A stretch of 64,000 nucleotides of DNA, taken from contig WVSL01000001.1 of assembly GCA_015689685.1 (NCBI GenBank), forward strand, positions 409,298 through 473,297, read 5' to 3'. This document shows, one piece after another, positions 51,922-59,540 of this stretch. Below the pieces are notes generated by a model. It saw nothing but the letters and a program-made list of their open reading frames with translations, made no database searches and had not been told where the DNA came from. Positions within the stretch are counted from its first letter, which is position 1. Each line of letters begins with the position of its first letter. The stretch comes from Rhodobacterales bacterium HKCCE2091 (lineage in GTDB: Bacteria > Pseudomonadota > Alphaproteobacteria > Rhodobacterales > Rhodobacteraceae). Made by a program: the position numbers and the translations under genes.

Positions 51922-53733
51922 ATGAAAAGACCCGCCACAGCGCTGTCCGCGCTCTGCATCGCCGCTTCCGCCGCCGCGCCCGCCGCGGCGCAGGACGGCT
52001 TCACCCTCGACACGATCATCTTCTCCGCCGGTCTGACCGCGCTGGAGGCCGCGCGCGTCGGCGTGACGGTCGATGTCCTGACCGCCGAGGATCTCGCGCA
52101 ATCCGGCGACGCGCAGATTTCCGACGTGCTCGCCACCGTGCCCGGCCTGTCGGTCAGCCAGAACGGCCCGGTCGGCACCTCGACCTCGCTCCGCGTCCGC
52201 GGGCTCGACGGGCGCTACATCCCGGTGCTCGTGAACGGCATCGACATGACCGACCCGAGCCAGGCCCAGACCGGCTTCGACTTCGGCGCGCTGACCGCGG
52301 GCGGGATCGAGCGGATCGAGATCCTGCGCGGCAGCCAGTCCGCGGTCTACGGGTCCGAGGCCATCGCCGGCGTCATCAACATCACGACGATTGCCGCGCC
52401 AGACACCCCCGGCACCGCGTACCTGTTCGATGTCGAGGCCGGCAGCTACGCGACCGCCCGCGCCACCTTCGGCGTCGGCACCCGGTTCGACCGCGGCACG
52501 CTCGCCTTCTCGGTCACGCACCTGACCACCGACGGCTTCTCCGCCGCCGACGAGAACGACGGCAACACCGAGGCCGATGGCGGCCGGTCCACCACCGCCA
52601 CGCTCGGCGGCTCCTACGAGGTGACCGACGCGCTGACGATGGGCTTCGACCTCGTGGCCATCGACGGCTTCTCCGAGGTCGACGGGTTCCCGCCGCCGAC
52701 CTTCACCATCGCCGACACCGCCGAGACCCAGGACAGCGAACGCCGCGGCGCGCGCATCTGGGCCGCCTTCGATGCGCTCGGGTTCTCCCACGACGTCGCG
52801 CTCAGCTATTCCCGTACCGACCGGAACTACCCGACCGGCTTCACCCAAACCTTCCGCGGCGAACGGACGGAGCTGTCGTGGGAGGCGACGCGCGAATTCG
52901 CCACCAGCACGCTGACCTTCGGCGCCGCCGCCTCGTCCGAGGAATTCGCCGCCGACGCGGTGACCGGCGACTACGACATCGGCTCGGTCTACGGCGAGGT
53001 GGTCGCGGCGATCACGCCGGATCTCGATGTGACCGCCTCGCTCCGCTACGACGATCACTCGGTCTACGGCGGGCAGGCGACCGGCCGGATCGCCGCGGCG
53101 TGGCGGCCCGCGCCCGACTGGGTGGTGCGCGCGAGCATCGGCACCGGCTTCCGCGCGCCGTCGCTCTACGAACTCTACGGCCCGTTCGGCGATCCGACGC
53201 TGGAGCCGGAACAGAGCGTCTCGGCCGATCTCGGCGTGGAGTACTCGACCCCCGGCCTGACCTTCGGCGCGACCGTCTACCGGACCGAGATCGACGACCT
53301 GATCCAGTTCGCGGGCCCGGGCTACGCGCAGGTCGCTGGCACCAGCGTCACCCAGGGCGTCGAGCTCTACGGCGATTATGCCGTCACCGATGCCGTGTCG
53401 CTGTTCGGCAACTACACCTATGCCGATGCCCGCGACCGCAACGGCGACCGCCTGCTGCGGGTGCCGCGCCACGATCTGACGCTCGGCGTGGCGGCGGAGT
53501 TCGCGCCGGGCTGGACCGGCACGCTGACCGCGCAGCACGTCGCCGACCGGCTCGACGTCGGCGGCCCGGTCGGCGACTACACCCTCGCCAATGCCTCGAT
53601 CGCCTACGAGATCCGGGACGGCGTGGAAATCTACGGCCGCGTCGTCAACCTGCTGGACGAGGAATACCAGACCGCCGACGGCTACGGCACCTCCGACCGG
53701 GCCTTCTACATTGGCCTCCGTTCGCGCTTCTGA
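51922..53733 (+). CDS. btuB: TonB-dependent vitamin B12 receptor
   Basis: A 603-aa outer-membrane barrel with plug. The signal peptide ends AAPAAAQD. A TonB-box-like FTLDTIIFSA comes next, then the plug domain (IPVLVNGIDMTDPSQAQTGF, IERIEILRGSQSAVYGSEAI) and a 22-strand-type barrel finishing in YIGLRSRF with terminal Phe. The ATG at 51922 follows GGGGGAC; the open frame upstream lies in the riboswitch. Placement directly under a cobalamin riboswitch and before btuF-btuC-btuD secures the ligand. A 13-bp-arm hairpin follows the stop. Confidence 0.93.
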   Translation: MKRPATALSALCIAASAAAPAAAQDGFTLDTIIFSAGLTALEAARVGVTVDVLTAEDLAQSGDAQISDVLATVPGLSVSQNGPVGTSTSLRVRGLDGRYIPVLVNGIDMTDPSQAQTGFDFGALTAGGIERIEILRGSQSAVYGSEAIAGVINITTIAAPDTPGTAYLFDVEAGSYATARATFGVGTRFDRGTLAFSVTHLTTDGFSAADENDGNTEADGGRSTTATLGGSYEVTDALTMGFDLVAIDGFSEVDGFPPPTFTIADTAETQDSERRGARIWAAFDALGFSHDVALSYSRTDRNYPTGFTQTFRGERTELSWEATREFATSTLTFGAAASSEEFAADAVTGDYDIGSVYGEVVAAITPDLDVTASLRYDDHSVYGGQATGRIAAAWRPAPDWVVRASIGTGFRAPSLYELYGPFGDPTLEPEQSVSADLGVEYSTPGLTFGATVYRTEIDDLIQFAGPGYAQVAGTSVTQGVELYGDYAVTDAVSLFGNYTYADARDRNGDRLLRVPRHDLTLGVAAEFAPGWTGTLTAQHVADRLDVGGPVGDYTLANASIAYEIRDGVEIYGRVVNLLDEEYQTADGYGTSDRAFYIGLRSRF

Positions 53734-53746
53734 CGGGCAGGGCGAT

Positions 53747-53783
53747 CCGGCCGCGGGCCGGGTCGCCTTCGGCCCGCGGCCGG
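53747..53783 (+). promoter_or_regulatory. Strong 13-bp hairpin between btuB and btuF
   Basis: Perfect arms CCGGCCGCGGGCC (53747-53759) and GGCCCGCGGCCGG (53771-53783) enclose an 11-nt loop. No T-run follows, so partial termination or a 3' stabiliser that keeps btuB more abundant than its transporter genes is possible. Confidence 0.6.
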
Positions 53784-53811
53784 GCGGGGAAACCGCGAAA
53801 GGCGATTGCGG

Positions 53812-54651
53812 ATGATCGCGTTTCTCACACGGCCGCTGGCGACCCTCGCCGCGCTGGCCCTTTCGGCCGGCGCCGTCCTTGCCGACGCCGCGCCGTCGCG
53901 GGTGGTGTCGATGAACCTCTGCACCGACCAGATCGCGCTGATGCTGGCCGCGCCGGGGCAACTCGTCTCGGTCTCCGACATCGCCTCCGATCCGCTGACC
54001 TCCCCGATGTGGCGCGAGGCGCGGGCCCTGCCCCCGAACCACGGCAGCGCCGAGGAGATCTTCCTGCTCTCCCCCGATCTGGTGCTCGCGGGCGTCTGGT
54101 CCGATCCGACCACGGTGGACCTGCTGCGGCGGCTCGGGCTGAGGGTGGAACAGGTGCCGGCGCCCGCGGGGCTGGACGACATCCCCGACGGCATCCGCCG
54201 GATCGGCGCGCTGCTCGGCCGCGAGGCCGAGGCGGAAACGCTGGCCGCCAGCTTCGACACGCGCCTCGCCGCGCTCCGCGACCCCGACCCGGACGGGCCG
54301 GAAGCGGTGTTCTACTATCCCAACGGCTACACGCTCACCCCCGGCTCCCTGTCCGACGAGGTGCTGACCGCCGCCGGGTTCCGCAACCTCGCCGCGCGGC
54401 TCGACATTCCCGGCAACGGGCAGATCGCGCTTGAAACGCTGGTCGCCGCGGGGCCCGGGATGATCCTGACCACCGGGCGCTACCCCGGCGCATCGCGGTC
54501 CGAGGCGCTGCTCGACCACCCCGCGCTCCGGTCTGTCGAGGGGCCGGAAGGCCCCTTCGTCACCGGCAACGAGTGGATCTGCGGCACGCCCGCGATCCTC
54601 GACGCGCTGGAGTCGCTTTCGGCGCGCCGCGACCGGATGGGGGCAGGCTGA
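53812..54651 (+). CDS. btuF: Periplasmic cobalamin-binding protein
   Basis: A 279-aa substrate-binding protein of the TroA/FecB fold. A signal sequence (LAALALSAGAVLA) is followed by RVVSMNLCTDQIALMLA, the usual BtuF start. SPDLVLAGVWSDPTTVDLLRRLGL and PNHGSAEEIFLLSPD are the linker-side strands. The ATG at 53812 is preferred over a TTG at 53806. Its TGA lies one base before the ATG of the permease gene. It hands cobalamin to BtuCD. Confidence 0.87.
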   Translation: MIAFLTRPLATLAALALSAGAVLADAAPSRVVSMNLCTDQIALMLAAPGQLVSVSDIASDPLTSPMWREARALPPNHGSAEEIFLLSPDLVLAGVWSDPTTVDLLRRLGLRVEQVPAPAGLDDIPDGIRRIGALLGREAEAETLAASFDTRLAALRDPDPDGPEAVFYYPNGYTLTPGSLSDEVLTAAGFRNLAARLDIPGNGQIALETLVAAGPGMILTTGRYPGASRSEALLDHPALRSVEGPEGPFVTGNEWICGTPAILDALESLSARRDRMGAG

Positions 54652-55632
54652 ATGCGGCTCCTCTCCGTCCTCTCGGTGCTCGTCGCCGCCCTGTTTCTCC
54701 TGTCGCTCCTGACCGGGCCGGCGGGTTTCGGGCCGGGCGAATCGCTCGCCGCGCTGGTTTCGGGCCGGGGCGAGGCGGTGACGCTGGTGATGCGCGAAAT
54801 CCGCCTGCCGCGCGCGATCCTCGGGGTCATGGTCGGCGCATCGCTCGGCCTGTCCGGCGCGGCGTTGCAGGGCTACCTGCGCAACCCGCTGGCTGAACCG
54901 GGGCTGATCGGCATCTCCTCCTCCGCCGCGCTCGGGGCCGTCATCGCGCTCCAGACCGGGTTCGCCGCCAGCTTTGCGCTCGCCCTGCCCGTCGCGGCGC
55001 TCGGCGGCGCGCTGTTCGCGGTCCTGCTCGTCTTCGCGCTCGCCGGTCCGCGTGGCGGGTCGCTGACCGTGATCCTCGCGGGCATCGCCATCTCCGCCCT
55101 CGCGGGCGCGCTCCTGTCGCTTGTTCTGAACCTCTCGCCCAATCCCTTCGCAGTGTCCGAAACCGTGTTCTGGATGATGGGCAGCCTCGCCGACCGGTCG
55201 TTCACCCATGTCTGGATCGCGCTGCCGTTCATGGCGGCGGGCTGGATCGCACTGGGGCTGACCGCCCGCGGGCTCGATGCGCTGACCCTGGGCGAGGACG
55301 CGGCGGGCGCGCTCGGCATCCCGCTGTCGCGCCTGCGCCTGCTCGCGATCCTCGGCACCGCCGCCGCGACCGGGGCGGCGACCGCCGTGGCCGGGGCGAT
55401 CGGCTTCGTCGGCCTCGTCGTGCCGCACATCCTGCGGCCCTTCGTCCAGTCGCGACCCGGCGCGCTGCTGCCGGCCTCCGCGCTCGGCGGGGCCGCGCTT
55501 GTGCTGGCTGCCGACATCGCCGTGCGGCTGGTCCTGCCCGACCGCGACCTGAAACTCGGCGTCGTCATGGCCTTCGTCGGCGCGCCGCTGTTCCTGCACC
55601 TGATCTACCGGACCCGGAGGCAGATGGCATGA
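54652..55632 (+). CDS. btuC: Cobalamin ABC transporter permease
   Basis: A 326-aa FecCD-type permease with about 9-10 helices. Family blocks are REIRLPRAILGVMVGASLGLSGAALQGYLRNPLAEPGLIG (read as several parts) and AGAIGFVGLVVPHILRP near 255, the coupling region. LGEDAAGALGIPLSRLR lies before it. Starts right after btuF and overlaps btuD by four bases (ATGA). The family also includes iron-siderophore permeases, but the riboswitch and btuB context favours B12. Confidence 0.88.
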   Translation: MRLLSVLSVLVAALFLLSLLTGPAGFGPGESLAALVSGRGEAVTLVMREIRLPRAILGVMVGASLGLSGAALQGYLRNPLAEPGLIGISSSAALGAVIALQTGFAASFALALPVAALGGALFAVLLVFALAGPRGGSLTVILAGIAISALAGALLSLVLNLSPNPFAVSETVFWMMGSLADRSFTHVWIALPFMAAGWIALGLTARGLDALTLGEDAAGALGIPLSRLRLLAILGTAAATGAATAVAGAIGFVGLVVPHILRPFVQSRPGALLPASALGGAALVLAADIAVRLVLPDRDLKLGVVMAFVGAPLFLHLIYRTRRQMA

Positions 55633-56387
55633 GCCTCCTCCGCGTCCAGAACCTCTCCGCCCGCCGCGGTCTCCGCGCGGTGCTGGACCGCGTCGGCTTT
55701 ACCGTGGAACCGGGCGAGGTCGTCGGTCTCGTCGGGCGGAACGGCGCGGGCAAGACGACGCTCCTGCGCGCGGCGCTCGGCCTCCTGCCCGCGTCGGGCG
55801 AAAGCTCGCTGGCCGCGATGCCGCCCGCCGCCCGCGCCCGCCACGCGGCGTGGATGCCGCAATCCCGCGAAATCGCCTGGCCGGTGACGGTCGAGACGCT
55901 GGTGATGCTCGGCCGCATCCCGCACCTCGCCGCCGGGGCCCGGCCCGGCGACGCCGACCGCGCCGCCGTCGCCGCCGCGCTCCGGCGGATGGACCTCGAC
56001 GATCTCGCCCACCGGCCCGCGACCGAGCTGTCCGGCGGCGAGCAGGCGCGCGCGCTGATCGCCCGCGTGCTGGCGCAGGACACGCCGCTGATCCTCGCGG
56101 ACGAACCCGTCGCCGGGCTCGACCCCGGCCACCAGATGGCCGCGATGGAGGAATTCCGCCGCCTCGCCGCAGAAGGCCGCGCCGTCGTCGTCTCGCTCCA
56201 CGATCTCGGCCTAGCCGTGCGTCATTGCAGCCGGCTCCTGCTGCTGCACGACGGCCGGATCGCCGCAGACGGCCCGCCCCGCGCGGTGCTGACCGCCGAC
56301 AACCTCGCCCGCGCCTTCGGCATCGCGGCGCACTTCGTCGACACGGCCCGTGGCCCCGTGTTCCAGCCGCTGGAGGCCCTGCCATGA
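55629..56387 (+). CDS. btuD: Cobalamin ABC transporter ATP-binding protein
   Basis: A 252-aa ABC ATPase. Walker A is GRNGAGKTT (near 37-45), the Q-loop AWMPQSREI, the signature LSGGEQARALIAR, Walker B LILADEPVAGLD, and the H-loop VVSLHDL. It pairs with the preceding permease. Its final ATGA could start a 26-codon ORF (56384-56464) which bridges to the exbB start, but that ORF is not convincing as a gene. The 69-bp gap also holds the exbB ribosome site AAGGGGGACC. Confidence 0.9.
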   Translation: MSLLRVQNLSARRGLRAVLDRVGFTVEPGEVVGLVGRNGAGKTTLLRAALGLLPASGESSLAAMPPAARARHAAWMPQSREIAWPVTVETLVMLGRIPHLAAGARPGDADRAAVAAALRRMDLDDLAHRPATELSGGEQARALIARVLAQDTPLILADEPVAGLDPGHQMAAMEEFRRLAAEGRAVVVSLHDLGLAVRHCSRLLLLHDGRIAADGPPRAVLTADNLARAFGIAAHFVDTARGPVFQPLEALP

Positions 56388-56456
56388 CTGGCCGATCGCC
56401 GCACCGACAGCCCGCCGCACCGGGCCGAACGCGCCACGCCGCGCAAGGGGGACCTT

Positions 56457-57080
56457 ATGGCTGACATCACCGCGTTTCTCGCCCGTGGCGGCCCCGCGCT
56501 CTGGGCCATCGCGCTCCTGTCGGTCCTCGCGCTGGCGGTGATCCTGTGGAAGGCGATGCACCTCGCCCGGCTCGGCGCGTGGTCCGGCGGCGCTGTGACG
56601 CGCGGCGCGGTGGACGACTGGTGCGCCGGCCACCAGGACCGCGCCATCGTCGCCCTGCGCGACCGGCGGTCGATGCGTGGCCGCATGGCCCATGCCGCGA
56701 TGACCGCCTCCGCCGACGCCGCGCTCACCGCCGACGACGCGCGCGAGGAAACCACCCGCGTCGCCCGGGTGCAGCTCGCCGGCGCCCGCACCGGGCTGCG
56801 CGCGCTCGACCTGATCGCCACCATCGCCCCGCTTCTCGGCCTGCTCGGCACCGTTCTCGGCATGATCGAAGCGTTCCAGGCATTGCAGGAATCCGGCGCC
56901 CGCGCCGACCCCGCCGCGCTCGCCGGCGGTATCTGGGAAGCGCTGCTGACCACCGCCGCCGGGATGAGCGTCGCGATCCCGGTGCAGGTCGCGCTGACCT
57001 GGTTCGAAAGCGCGATCGAGGGCGTGCAGGGGAACATGGAGGATGCCGCGACGCGCATCTTCCTCGTGCGCCGGACATGA
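56457..57080 (+). CDS. exbB: TonB-system proton channel subunit ExbB (MotA/TolQ/ExbB family)
   Basis: A 207-aa inner-membrane protein with three hydrophobic segments (about 15-32, 117-138, 158-178). The conserved pore region APLLGLLGTVLGMIEAFQAL and a GIWEALLTTAAGMSVAIPVQ second pore helix match the family. The ATG at 56457 has GGGGGACC upstream. It overlaps exbD by four bases (ATGA). It should power BtuB and other TonB-dependent receptors using the proton gradient. Confidence 0.9.
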   Translation: MADITAFLARGGPALWAIALLSVLALAVILWKAMHLARLGAWSGGAVTRGAVDDWCAGHQDRAIVALRDRRSMRGRMAHAAMTASADAALTADDAREETTRVARVQLAGARTGLRALDLIATIAPLLGLLGTVLGMIEAFQALQESGARADPAALAGGIWEALLTTAAGMSVAIPVQVALTWFESAIEGVQGNMEDAATRIFLVRRT

Positions 57081-57457
57081 GCTTCGCCTTCCCCCGCCCC
57101 GCCCCCCGGCGCCGCCCCAGCCTCACGCCGATGATCGACGTGGTGTTCCTGCTGCTGGTGTTCTTCATGCTGGCGGCCCGCTTCGGGCAGGACGGCGCGA
57201 TCCCGCTGTCCGCGGCGGGCGAGGGCGACGGCTATTCCGGCCCGCCCCGGCTGGTGTCGCTTGGCGTGGGCGGGATCACCCTGAACGGCCGCCCGCTTCC
57301 GGCGTCGGAGGTCGCGGCGGCGCTCGGCCGCCTCGTCGATGCGCCGACCGACGCGATCCTCGTGGAAACCGGGCCGGACGTGCCGCTCCAGGATCTCGCC
57401 GACCTGCTCGGCCTGCTGTCCGGGGCCGGGTTCACCAACCTGGTGCTGCTGCCGTGA
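57077..57457 (+). CDS. exbD: ExbD/TolR family protein, first copy
   Basis: A 126-aa protein with a basic N-terminus RPAPRRRPSLTPMIDVVFLL: the TPMIDVVFLLLVFFML membrane helix contains the conserved Asp. A periplasmic domain with VSLGVGGITLNGRPL follows and ends GFTNLVLLP. Starts in an ATGA overlap with exbB and ends in a TGATG overlap with the second exbD. Pairs of ExbD-type proteins occur in some TonB loci. Confidence 0.88.
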   Translation: MSFAFPRPAPRRRPSLTPMIDVVFLLLVFFMLAARFGQDGAIPLSAAGEGDGYSGPPRLVSLGVGGITLNGRPLPASEVAAALGRLVDAPTDAILVETGPDVPLQDLADLLGLLSGAGFTNLVLLP

Positions 57458-57840
57458 TGGATTTCAGCCCGCATACGACCCGAACCCGCCGGTCAGAGCC
57501 TATCGTGGCGATGATCAACGTGGTGTTCCTGCTGCTCGTTTTCTTCCTGATGAGCGCGCAGATCGTGCCGCCCGAACCCTTCGCCGTGGCCCCGCCCGAG
57601 GCCGCCGCCACGGCGGCGGAGCTTCCCGCCGACACGCTCTTCGTCGCCGCCGACGGGCAACTCGCCTACGAGGACGCGCGGAACGACTCCGTGTTCGCCG
57701 CCATCGCCGCGCGCACGGCCGATGCCCCGCTCGCGATCCGCGCGGATGCAGACCTTCCCGGCGCCGATCTCGCCGCGCTCCTGCCGCGACTCGCGGCCGC
57801 CGGTGTCACCGGGTTCGACCTCGTGACGGTGCGGCCATGA
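57457..57840 (+). CDS. ExbD/TolR family protein, second copy
   Basis: A 127-aa ExbD-like protein. The helix reads PIVAMINVVFLLLVFFLMSA: the membrane Asp of ExbD is replaced by Asn at the MIN position, so proton coupling may depend on the first ExbD. The periplasmic part (LFVAADGQLAYEDARND...GVTGFDLVTVRP) is ExbD-like. Starts with TGATG overlap and ends in ATGA with tonB. Confidence 0.82.
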   Translation: MDFSPHTTRTRRSEPIVAMINVVFLLLVFFLMSAQIVPPEPFAVAPPEAAATAAELPADTLFVAADGQLAYEDARNDSVFAAIAARTADAPLAIRADADLPGADLAALLPRLAAAGVTGFDLVTVRP

Positions 57841-58826
57841 TGCGGGTGGCCGAGATCGCCGGGTTCCTCGCCGTCTCGGCGGCGATCCACGCGCTCGCCT
57901 TCGCCCATCTCGGCGGCCCGCAGGGCGCGGGGGAGGGTCGGGGCGGCGCGGACAGGATCACCCTCGCCGCCGCCGACGCGGGCCATGCCGCGCTCGCGGA
58001 CCGCTGGCGCGCCTCCCGCGAGGCTCCGGTCCTGCCCGATCTCGTCGCCCCGGTGACGGAGGCGACGCCGGAAACCGCCCTGCCGCGGCCCGACACGGCA
58101 CCCCGCCGCACGACCCCGAACGCGGCCGCTGCACCCGTGCCGGAAGCCACGCCCGACGACCCCCGAAACCCCGCGCCGCGCGCCCTGCCCACGGGCGACG
58201 GCCCCGGCGTTCCCGCCCTTCCGCAACGGATCACGGCGGAGGATCTGCCGACGCTCGCCACCGAGGCCCGCGCCGCACCGCCGCCTCCCCCGCTTCCGCC
58301 GCTCGCGGCCCCGGCTCCCGACGCCGCGCCCGAGGTCGGCACGACTGGCCCGCGCACGTCGCCCCGCCCGGAGTCGCGGCCCGAATTGCGACCTGAATCG
58401 CACCCCGCCATGCAGGCGCAGGCCGACCCCGCACCCGCGCCGTCCAGTCCCGCCCCATCCAATCCCGCCCCCGCGCAGATCGCGGCGGGCGGATCCGCCG
58501 GCGACACGCGCGGCGACACCGGCCGCGACGCGACGCCCGCCGCGGGCGCGCCCGACCCGGCCCTGATGGCCGAATGGGGCGCCCGGATCGCCGGCCGCAT
58601 CCAGGCCCGCGTGCCCCGCGTCGACGCGACCGGGGCGGTCACGCTGCGGATCACCGTGGGCCGCGACGGACGGCTGCAATCGGTCGGCATCCTGCGGTCG
58701 TCGGGCAACCCGGCGCTCGACCAGGCCGGGATCCGCGTAGTGCAGTCGGCCGGGCGCTTCCCCGCCGCTCCGGGTGGGCTCCCGGGCGACAGTTTCATCT
58801 TCAATGTCCCGATCCGCTTCGTCTGA
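57837..58826 (+). CDS. TonB-family energy transducer
   Basis: A 329-aa protein with an N-terminal membrane segment (AGFLAVSAAIHALAFAHL), a very long Pro/Ala-rich periplasmic linker (about 75-225, with repeats such as PESRPELRPESHP), and a C-terminal TonB domain (about 240-329; RIQARVPRVDATGAVTLRITVGRDG, then SVGILRSSG and LDQAGIRVVQSAGRFPAAP). The C-terminal domain is a standard TonB family end. It starts at the ATGATG at 57837 or 57840. It would connect ExbBD with BtuB. Confidence 0.88.
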   Translation: MMRVAEIAGFLAVSAAIHALAFAHLGGPQGAGEGRGGADRITLAAADAGHAALADRWRASREAPVLPDLVAPVTEATPETALPRPDTAPRRTTPNAAAAPVPEATPDDPRNPAPRALPTGDGPGVPALPQRITAEDLPTLATEARAAPPPPPLPPLAAPAPDAAPEVGTTGPRTSPRPESRPELRPESHPAMQAQADPAPAPSSPAPSNPAPAQIAAGGSAGDTRGDTGRDATPAAGAPDPALMAEWGARIAGRIQARVPRVDATGAVTLRITVGRDGRLQSVGILRSSGNPALDQAGIRVVQSAGRFPAAPGGLPGDSFIFNVPIRFV

Positions 58827-58886
58827 CCGGCGAATGCGCGCAGATGACGCCTTTCCGCCGCCGCCCCACGGGCTAGGCTCCGCGCC

Positions 58887-59540
58887 ATGCTGATCGTCGA
58901 GAATTGCCGCAAGAGCTACGGCGCGGTCGAGGTGCTGGCCGGTGTGTCGCTCTCCGTCGCCGCGGGCGAGGCGGTGGCGCTGACCGGTGAAAGCGGGTCG
59001 GGCAAGAGCACGCTCCTGCACCTCGCCGCGGGACTCGACGCGCCGGACGCGGGGCGGATCGAGGTCGCCGGGCGCGAGATCACCGGCGCGGACGACGCCG
59101 CGCGTGCGGCCCTGCGTCGCGAGGCCGTCGGGCTCGTGTTCCAGCAGTTCAACCTCGTCCCGTCCCTGACCGTGGCCGCGAACCTCGCGATCCAGGCCCG
59201 GCTCGCCGGCCGCGACGACCCTGCATGGCGCGCGGATCTCGCCGGGCGTCTCGGCCTGTTGGACCTGCTCGGCCGCTACCCCGAGGAACTCTCGGGCGGG
59301 CAGCAGCAGCGGGTGGCGATCGGGCGGGCGCTTGCCGGGCGGCCCGGCCTGATTCTCGCCGACGAGCCGACCGGCAATCTCGACGAGGCGACCGGCGACG
59401 CGGTGCTCGACCTCTTGGCGGGTCTCGTGCGGGAAACCGGCGCGGCGCTCCTGATGGTGACGCATTCGGACCGGCTCGCCGCAAGGCTCGACCGCCGGTT
59501 GCACCTCAGCCGCGGCCGCGTCGCGGACCCGGCGCCATGA
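58887..59540 (+). CDS. ABC transporter ATP-binding protein (LolD/AttE-like)
   Basis: A 217-aa ABC ATPase of the MacB/LolD group. Walker A is TGESGSGKSTLL, the Q-loop LVFQQFNLVPSLT, the signature LSGGQQQRVAIGRAL, Walker B LILADEPTGNLDE and the H-loop LLMVTHSDRLA. It overlaps its permease partner by four bases (ATGA). Followed by a large FtsX-type permease and a CrtC/AttH-type secreted protein, a set known as AttEFGH; substrates are unknown. The 60-bp gap to tonB shows no terminator, so it may be read through. Confidence 0.9.
   Translation: MLIVENCRKSYGAVEVLAGVSLSVAAGEAVALTGESGSGKSTLLHLAAGLDAPDAGRIEVAGREITGADDAARAALRREAVGLVFQQFNLVPSLTVAANLAIQARLAGRDDPAWRADLAGRLGLLDLLGRYPEELSGGQQQRVAIGRALAGRPGLILADEPTGNLDEATGDAVLDLLAGLVRETGAALLMVTHSDRLAARLDRRLHLSRGRVADPAP

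Noticed and set aside
51559..55599. Very long minus-strand open frame (over 1300 codons) opposite btuB-btuF-btuC
   Set aside because: It lies antisense to well-supported btu genes and the riboswitch, is rich in Arg, Gly and Asp, and lacks any domain. Long antisense frames are a by-product of third-position GC bias.
56384..56464. 26-codon ORF bridging btuD and exbB
   Set aside because: It has overlapping ends on both sides, but no conserved sequence or own ribosome site could be seen; kept only as a remark in the coupling finding.
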